A DNA stretch of 40,912 nucleotides from assembly GCA_020437545.1 (NCBI GenBank), contig JAGQWH010000014.1, forward strand, positions 1 to 40,912. Direction: 5' to 3'. Below are positions 39,001 to 40,912 of the stretch, in pieces. The first letter of the stretch is position 1, and each line of letters opens with the position of its first letter. The notes under the pieces are model-generated. The model saw only the letters and a program-made list of their open reading frames with translations. It searched no databases and was not told where the DNA came from. A program made the position numbers and the translations under genes. The stretch is from Ignavibacteriota bacterium. Its GTDB lineage: Bacteria > Bacteroidota > Ignavibacteria > Tepidaquicellales > Tepidaquicellaceae.

Positions 39001-40912
39001 TGTCATTGGTAAACAGGAAAGACCTGATAAGATTCAGCTTTCATTCAGTCAGGAAAGACTCTGGTTCATTGACAGATTTGAAGGAAGTATTCAGTATCAT
39101 ATGCCTGTTGTACTGAGATTCAAAGGACTGCTTAATAAAGAATACCTGTCGAAAGCTTTACAGACTATAATCAACCGGCATGAAATTCTAAGGACAATGA
39201 TCCGTGAAGAGGAAGGTGTTGGTTATCAGTATGTCAAAGATGAAAATAACTGGGATCTTGAATATATTGACGGATCAGTTTATAAAGATGATGCTGCAGG
39301 ACTAGATAAATATCTGCATGATCTGATCAGCGTACCGTTTGATCTTTCTAAGGATTATATGATCAGAGGTCATCTGATCAGTCTGAGTGAAGAAGAACAC
39401 ATACTCGAGGTGACGATGCACCACATTGCTTCTGACGGATGGTCAATGTCTGTACTTGTAAAAGAAATGGTAGAGCTGTATGCAGCGTATTCACAGAACC
39501 GGAAGCCGGATCTTGAACCACTGGCAATTCAGTATATTGATTATGCAATATGGCAGAGAAGACATCTGCAGGGAGAGATATTTGACAGGAAACTAAATTA
39601 CTGGAAGCAAAAACTTAACGAAGCAGAACCATTGACACTTCCAACGGATTTTGCACGACCGGCAATTCAAAGTAATAAAGGCGCTATAGAGTTATTCAAT
39701 ATTGATAAAGAATTAAGTGAGAAGCTTCAGAGTCTGAGTCAGAAACACGGCGCAACATTGTTTATGACATTACTGACTGCATTCAAGGTTTTACTCTACA
39801 GATATACAGGTCAGGAAGACATAGTAGTCGGAATTGGTATAGCCGGACGTCAGTCAAAAGAGATGGAAGAGCTGATCGGATTCTTTGTGAATACGCTGGC
39901 ATTAAGGAGTGAAATAAATTCCAAAAACTCTTTTGTCGAAATGCTGAATGATGTAAAGACGACAACGATGGAAGCTTATGAAAATCAGGAAGTACCTTTC
40001 GAAAAGGTAGTTGATACTGTAGTAGGTGACAGGGACATGAGCAAGAACCCTCTTGTACAGGTTTCGATGGTTCTTCAGAATACTCCGACAGTTGAGAAAG
40101 TTGATTTCGATAAACTGACTTTATCAAATGCAGGTGTTGAGCATACTACATCTAAATTTGATCTTACATTATACACAAATGAAATTCCGGAAGGTATAGA
40201 AGCCGGATTTGAATATGCTACAGATCTTTTCAGTGCTGAAACAATAAGGAGAATGATCGGTCATTATTTGGAGTTGCTTCATTCGATCATTAATGATCCT
40301 GAGTGCAGTATAGGAACAATTCCGATGCTGACAGCAATTGAGAAACAACAGCTTTTGTATAGCTTCAATGATACGTTTGCAGCGTTTCCTGAAAATACGA
40401 ATGTAGTCGCGTTGATAGAAGAAATGGGAGTCAGCAGACCGGATGCGCAGGCATTGGTGTTTGAAGATATACACGTTACATATCACGAACTCAACGAAAT
40501 TTCAAACAGACTTGCAAATTATCTCATAAGCAAAGGAGTTAAAAAAGAAACACTTGTACCGGTGTTCATTGACAGAAGTATTGAGCTGATAGCCGGAGTC
40601 CTTGCTGTGCTGAAGGCAGGCGGTGCATATGTGCCGGTAGATCCGGATTATCCGCCGGACAGAATAAGTTTCATGCTTGAAGATACTGAAGCAAAAATAG
40701 TTTTAAGCAGCAAAGGAAGTTCTTCAAAATTACCTGAATCAGATAAGTTTGAAGTTATTGAAGTTGATGGTGACTGGTCAGCTGATTTTAAATCAGATCA
40801 GAAAAATCCGGGAATAAAAATTGAGCCAAATGATTTAGCTTATGTGATCTATACATCCGGTTCGACCGGTAAGCCAAAGGGCGTTATGATAGAACACAGT
40901 TCTCTTATGAAT
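27071..40912 (+). CDS. giant NRPS, partial: C-A-T-C-A(MT)-T-E-C-A-T-C-A..., runs off the window
   Basis: Open from ATG 27071 to the last base: 4614 codons, no stop. It starts 14 bases after the previous stop, in a different frame. C after E, 15-455 (HHILFDG at 154). A6 477-970, Asp673, Lys967, code DVQFIAQVVK, one residue from the known Pro code DVQFIAHVVK. T Ser1023 (LGGHS). C 1080-1520 (His1210). A7 from 1538, Asp1733, code DVWHVSLIDK, Ser-like; between A8 (RGNRIELGEIE, about 1945) and A9 (LPDYMVP, about 2312) it carries a methyltransferase insert; A10 Lys2335. T Ser2391 (LGGDS). E 2446-2895 (His2575, GHGRE, TVGWFTS). C after E, about 2928-3360 (HHILSDG at 3061). A8 3381-3880, Asp3582, Lys3875, code DFWNIGMVHK, the textbook Thr code. 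T Ser3931. C 3989-4425 (HHIASDG at 4117). A9 begins near 4443 and is cut just after TSGSTGKPKG (4595-4604), before its code can be read. Its N-terminus should dock with the E tail of the preceding protein. Confidence 0.95.
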   Translation, partial: MEITKKASDQGKSRKDLIEGLYRLSGLQQGMLFHGLYNEGKGAYLEQMSCDFINLDIDILKKTWDHIIKRHSILRTSFIYSEISIPVQSVNREVKLPLEILDYSDLPKGKQEAALKDHEEADRNKGFDFNVAPLMRIALIKLSEDRYRMLWTWHHILFDGWSLPVLMEEFLSTYETYLAGKEPVKKDVDKFEDYIRYIERGSKERQEKYWRNYMKGIEQSTLLPFIGATADRTKGKGEYETEVLQLDEKTTSLIEEFAQRNRLTINTVMQGVWSLLLHHYTGNENIAYGVIVSGRPDDLPGVEQRVGLYINTLPLHSILKDGKSLVKWLQDMQKEQLSSRLYQHTPLQDIQKWTGVTGDLFDSLLVFENFPVSELVKSKKWSLAIENVEIKERTNYPLTLMIGSSKETTINFSYNSELLNNEYVKEIKEHFRNVLLQVIDADETDVTEIDILTKDEKEKLLVEYNDTTAVNDLSKSIADLFEAQAAKTPDNAALIFDGVELSYSELNRRSNQLAHLLKSKGVKADSLVPVCLNRGFEMITAVLAVLKAGGAYVPIDPEYPSERKEFMLKDSGAKVFISSKDLVDNFDFEISTDVDVMFTDSDEALISGQSPENLKDKRDPENLAYMLYTSGSTGNPKGVRMPGRNLVNLLLWQDKQFKNRQRKVLQFTALNFDVSFQEIFSTLCFGSTLCLITGERRIDMAEVMKDIQKSGITHLFVPFIVLKNLAEYIETGTGKTYSLEEIITAGEQLKLTKEINSLLEKGISIVNQYGPTEAHVVSSYTVPSKNNLSDLPPIGKPVDNTQLYILDGKGKPVPAGVAGELYIAGVQVARGYLNLPELTEEKFVKDIFSNDENARMYRTGDLARWLPDGNIEYLGRSDDQIKIRGYRVELGEIESVLQKSELVKGAVVLAKEDKAGNKRLIGYVVPNGNGDFDKGTVDSYLRARLPEYMVPGVWVKLDSIPLNANGKVDRKALPDPDLSELLSKEYTAPRNDTEEKLEAIWKELLGVERAGIYDNFFELGGHSLLVIRLISAVRKSLDIEITVNSVFENPNIKSLAEHFQKQTGGLSHPPVSVQKRPDRIPLSYSQERLWFIDRLEGTIQYHIPAVLRLKGKLNKEALIRSMQMIVERHEVLRTVIYEDEGKGYQSIKEKAEWDLEIIDGSVFEIGDSEKLHSYIRDLINIPFDLSKDLMLRGHLIELDEDDNILIITMHHIASDGWSISVIVKEFAEIYKSIEENREAELPALDIQYADYAIWQKENLQGEVLENKIDYWRKKLDGVEPLQLPTDHSRKAVQSINGNVAEFKINKELSDQLQSLSRKQNATLFMTLLSAFNVLLYRYSGQKDICVGSPIAGRQMSEIEDLIGYFVNTLAFRSEVNGDDTFANLLKQVKSTTLEAYEHQEAPFEKVVDAVVKQRDMSRSPVFQVAFALQNMPDVPELYLGKLELSREEVWNNISRFDITFSISATEDGMDISVEYCTDLYNENTIKRMLSHYNELLQSIVKSPDEKIGLLPMLSIGEEHQLLYEFNDTKTEYPSGKYYLDFFHEQVNENPDSIAVRFENKELTYSELNKLSNQLAHYLKTIGIKNEMFVPICLDRSPEMIIGILGILKAGAAYVPVDPDYPEERIKFMLSDTGSRILLCNNDSAGKLSFCRDVILINLEEDLPIIREHSDENLENEIHHHSLAYMIYTSGSTGKPKGVMNEHGGIMNRLNWAQEYFNLTKKESVLQKTTFCFDVSVWELLLPLMTGARLVFAKPGGQKDTWYLKSLIESEQISILHFVPSMLVLFLSDLDEGECLSIKKVVCSGEALKPAHVELFKKKLPTAELHNLYGPTEAAIDVTYWEMPDSDETVEVVPIGKPVANTSMYILDEWDGLVPLGGIGQLHIGGVQVARGYLNRPELTEKNFVDDPFNKKNGSRMYRTGDIGRWLPDGNIEYLGRLDDQVKIRGNRIELGEIETCLTSIEGIKDSKVVMVDSKTSDDKKLNAYLQIDKETLPILSNYQHLIDKKNFQRSEIHILPNEMPVFAANQNEVKFLYNEIFEDQYYLKHGITLSKDSTVIDIGANVGFFTVFLNMLSEDIKVYSFEPVPDVYNYLEANRSLYNIKGKGFQLALLDKEQDIEFIYYPSMSILSGITEDKGNVKDVVRSYIDTSETEDIGSQEMESLLEAKLASRKIQIKAKRLSDIISEEKISKIDLLKIDVENSEHLVLAGLDDKDWSKVNSLIIEIHDVDGRLKNIKDLLEKKGFSTYVEKEKMLSKDAVLYNLYAVRKNENGENKKNIITGFGDTEKKNLEKRLKGWINPPDFGREIRIIAEKRLPDYMVPSKIIFMDEFPLTANGKLNVKALPDPDSTELSGSIYEAPRNKYEEDLASIWKELLHVERVGIKDNFFELGGDSMITIQIISRARRLGYELKPKDFFMYQTIDKMSVAIAERTAALQTGEQGSLTGESGLLPIQHWYLSSENVNVSHFNQAVLLSLDKAITPEILNNATEILLSHHDALRFRYKNENGKWIQEYGDKIPEVLNIDLRNSDKKELGKLIEKNADEIQSSLNIENGEIVKFALMQTPDNETHNRVLIVIHHLAVDGVSWRLIFDDLEVLLTGLIKGEKVDLGTKGSSYRQWHDTLVEYSKSRRLLSQKKYWERVAGSYHPLLTDKEYDGKVTAKDIKTHSVKLDAAHTQLLLQEVPAVYHTEINDILLCALALTLSEKITGEGITIGLEGHGRENISENPEAGIDTSRTVGWFTSLYPVLLEVKSGADLDYAIKSIKEQLRNVPDKGLGYGVLKYINNDEKLNITGSKDCWDIVFNYLGQLDNVVGGSKWFSGASEASGGFRSEEENVREIISVNSMVQGGELVLNWSFSSRHFESDTISDLGDSYKSIIEKLISHCIDQKRLGEVYTPSDYGLGSEISVEELDRFLDKNVNGKPRRESVEGIYRLSGLQQGMLFHSLYDSNAGAYTEQLSCDISDPDTGLITKSWNHVIKDHSILRSGFYYDQFSIPVQCVYSEVDIPVNVLDFSEMNEEEQTAAIEKYKEADRLKGFDFKTVPLMRIALIRLSKDLYRMIWTSHHILSDGWSLPVMLGEFLSNYETLLNGSEPEFKEVDKFEDYIRYIENIDQYEQEAYWKNYMQGVEQSTLLPFIEATSQRTKGVGEYKTEAIHLNKNITEQFNSFAQKNHVTINTVIQGVWSYLLHKYTGNENIVYGIVVSGRPADLPGIEHRVGMYINTLPLHSVLTNENKNHGIVHWLNDIQTRQVSSTQYQYTPLQEIQSLTGVSGDLFDSILVFENYPVSEVVGSKEWSLKIENIQMQEQTNYPLTITVGSADEIDIHFSYNSEVLSPEYVKEISGHFENVLLQIINGEAQLPDELKLLTKPEENRLVKELNDLTIGYPKEKTIVDLFNEQVAKTPENTAIVSGKEKMTYKELNERSNRLANYLISKGVKENDLIPVCIERGFDMIVGLLAILKAGGAYVPIDPEYPEERMAFILEDTSASLVVSSELSSSKLPVSENIEIVKIDSDKSDIEKLSKENLNVNIKPDNFAYVIYTSGSTGKPKGVLIQHYNVVRLFMTDSPLFDFTEKDVWSMFHSFTFDFTVWEMYGALFYGGKLVIVPRDTAKDPELFSDLLVKENVTILNQIPSSFYALQETILEKKLPLKVRYLIFGGEALDPAKLKEWKKSYPDCRIINMYGITETTVHVTYQEIEQKHIESGNSIIGNPIPTLSLYILDKDQKLLPAGVAGELCVGGAGLARGYLNRPDLTKDRFIKNIFSDDPEARLYRSGDLGKRLPDGNIEFSGRLDDQVKIRGYRIELGEIESVLNEFGSVRQAIVLAKEDKQGIKYLIAYIVAEGEFNREEIITYLKGKLPDYMVPALYVSMESFPFAASGKINKKALPDPDASTLILNEYIEPRNDVEKKIAAVWKEVLNVERVGINDNFFELGGHSLLAMRVISSIRKELESELAIKDIFVHPTIAELADIIKDESKGLLLPVIGKQERPDKIQLSFSQERLWFIDRFEGSIQYHMPVVLRFKGLLNKEYLSKALQTIINRHEILRTMIREEEGVGYQYVKDENNWDLEYIDGSVYKDDAAGLDKYLHDLISVPFDLSKDYMIRGHLISLSEEEHILEVTMHHIASDGWSMSVLVKEMVELYAAYSQNRKPDLEPLAIQYIDYAIWQRRHLQGEIFDRKLNYWKQKLNEAEPLTLPTDFARPAIQSNKGAIELFNIDKELSEKLQSLSQKHGATLFMTLLTAFKVLLYRYTGQEDIVVGIGIAGRQSKEMEELIGFFVNTLALRSEINSKNSFVEMLNDVKTTTMEAYENQEVPFEKVVDTVVGDRDMSKNPLVQVSMVLQNTPTVEKVDFDKLTLSNAGVEHTTSKFDLTLYTNEIPEGIEAGFEYATDLFSAETIRRMIGHYLELLHSIINDPECSIGTIPMLTAIEKQQLLYSFNDTFAAFPENTNVVALIEEMGVSRPDAQALVFEDIHVTYHELNEISNRLANYLISKGVKKETLVPVFIDRSIELIAGVLAVLKAGGAYVPVDPDYPPDRISFMLEDTEAKIVLSSKGSSSKLPESDKFEVIEVDGDWSADFKSDQKNPGIKIEPNDLAYVIYTSGSTGKPKGVMIEHSSLMN
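33040..33900 (+). other. FkbM-type SAM methyltransferase inserted in the Ser adenylation domain A7
   Basis: The spacing between motifs A8 and A9 of this A domain is about 350 residues, against about 75 in the sister domains. The extra part holds a SAM-binding motif I (VIDIGANVGFF, residues 2055-2065), FEPVPDVYNYLEAN (2081-2094), and LLKIDVENSEHLVLAGL, the FkbM-family hallmark (DVEgaE type). FkbM enzymes are mainly O-methyltransferases, so side-chain O-methylation of the activated Ser is the likeliest role. Interrupted A domains with a methyltransferase at A8/A9 are known; the O-Me-Ser-forming KtzH of kutzneride biosynthesis is the precedent I recall. N-methylation cannot be excluded from sequence alone. 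Confidence 0.87.

Noticed and set aside
13395-40890. Many near-identical DNA stretches around TSGSTGKPKG, FFELGGHS and HHIASDGW recurring every 3-4 kb.
   Set aside because: These are conserved core motifs of repeated A, T and C domains, not mobile elements or CRISPR repeats.

Overview
The window is one end of a very large non-ribosomal peptide synthetase (NRPS) locus. Every gene I can support lies on the + strand. The DNA is AT-rich (GC in the mid-30s percent by eye). Start codons are preceded by A/T-rich leaders without a Shine-Dalgarno motif, and two starts appear to be TTG. Together with the style of the penicillin-acylase and NRPS proteins, this suggests a Bacteroidota/FCB-group bacterium. 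I cannot name a genus.

Layout: 1-346 is an AT-rich leader with a possible small terminator hairpin. Then come a penicillin-acylase-family Ntn hydrolase (347-2803), a small four-helix membrane protein (2838-3209), a type II thioesterase whose start overlaps that gene's stop (3206-3937), and a JmjC/cupin_8 Fe(II)/2-oxoglutarate oxygenase-like protein (4054-4854). Three NRPS genes follow: 4950-11174, 11181-27056 and 27071 to beyond the window end. The last is open for 4,614 codons and is cut inside an adenylation domain.

The assembly line reads C-A1-T-C-FkbH // T-C-A2-T-E-C-A3-T-C-A4-T-C-A5-T-E // C-A6-T-C-A7(with inserted methyltransferase)-T-E-C-A8-T-C-A9(cut). Specificity codes aligned by hand to GrsA-PheA positions suggest: A1 and A2 the same unassigned residue (DAEHIGEVTK), A3 Ile/Val-like (DGYFLGVTYK), A4 Ser (DVWHVSLIEK), A5 aromatic (DAYTVAAVCK), A6 Pro (DVQFIAQVVK), A7 Ser (DVWHVSLIDK) and A8 Thr (DFWNIGMVHK). 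With E domains giving D residues, the inferred partial product is [acyl?]-X1-glycerate-D-X2-Ile/Val-Ser-D-(Phe/Tyr)-Pro-D-Ser(OMe)-Thr-...

The most unusual points are these. (1) An FkbH glycerate-loading domain sits inside the elongating line, so X1 would be joined to glycerate through an ester (a depsipeptide). (2) The C-FkbH half and the T half of that module are separated by a single in-frame TAA codon. (3) An FkbM-type methyltransferase is inserted between motifs A8 and A9 of a Ser-activating domain. (4) A PvdQ-like acylase opens the locus and could remove an N-acyl group added by the first C domain. The type II thioesterase would clear misloaded carriers, and the oxygenase could hydroxylate a building block or the bound peptide. 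No termination domain, MbtH protein, phosphopantetheinyl transferase or exporter is visible; these may lie downstream.
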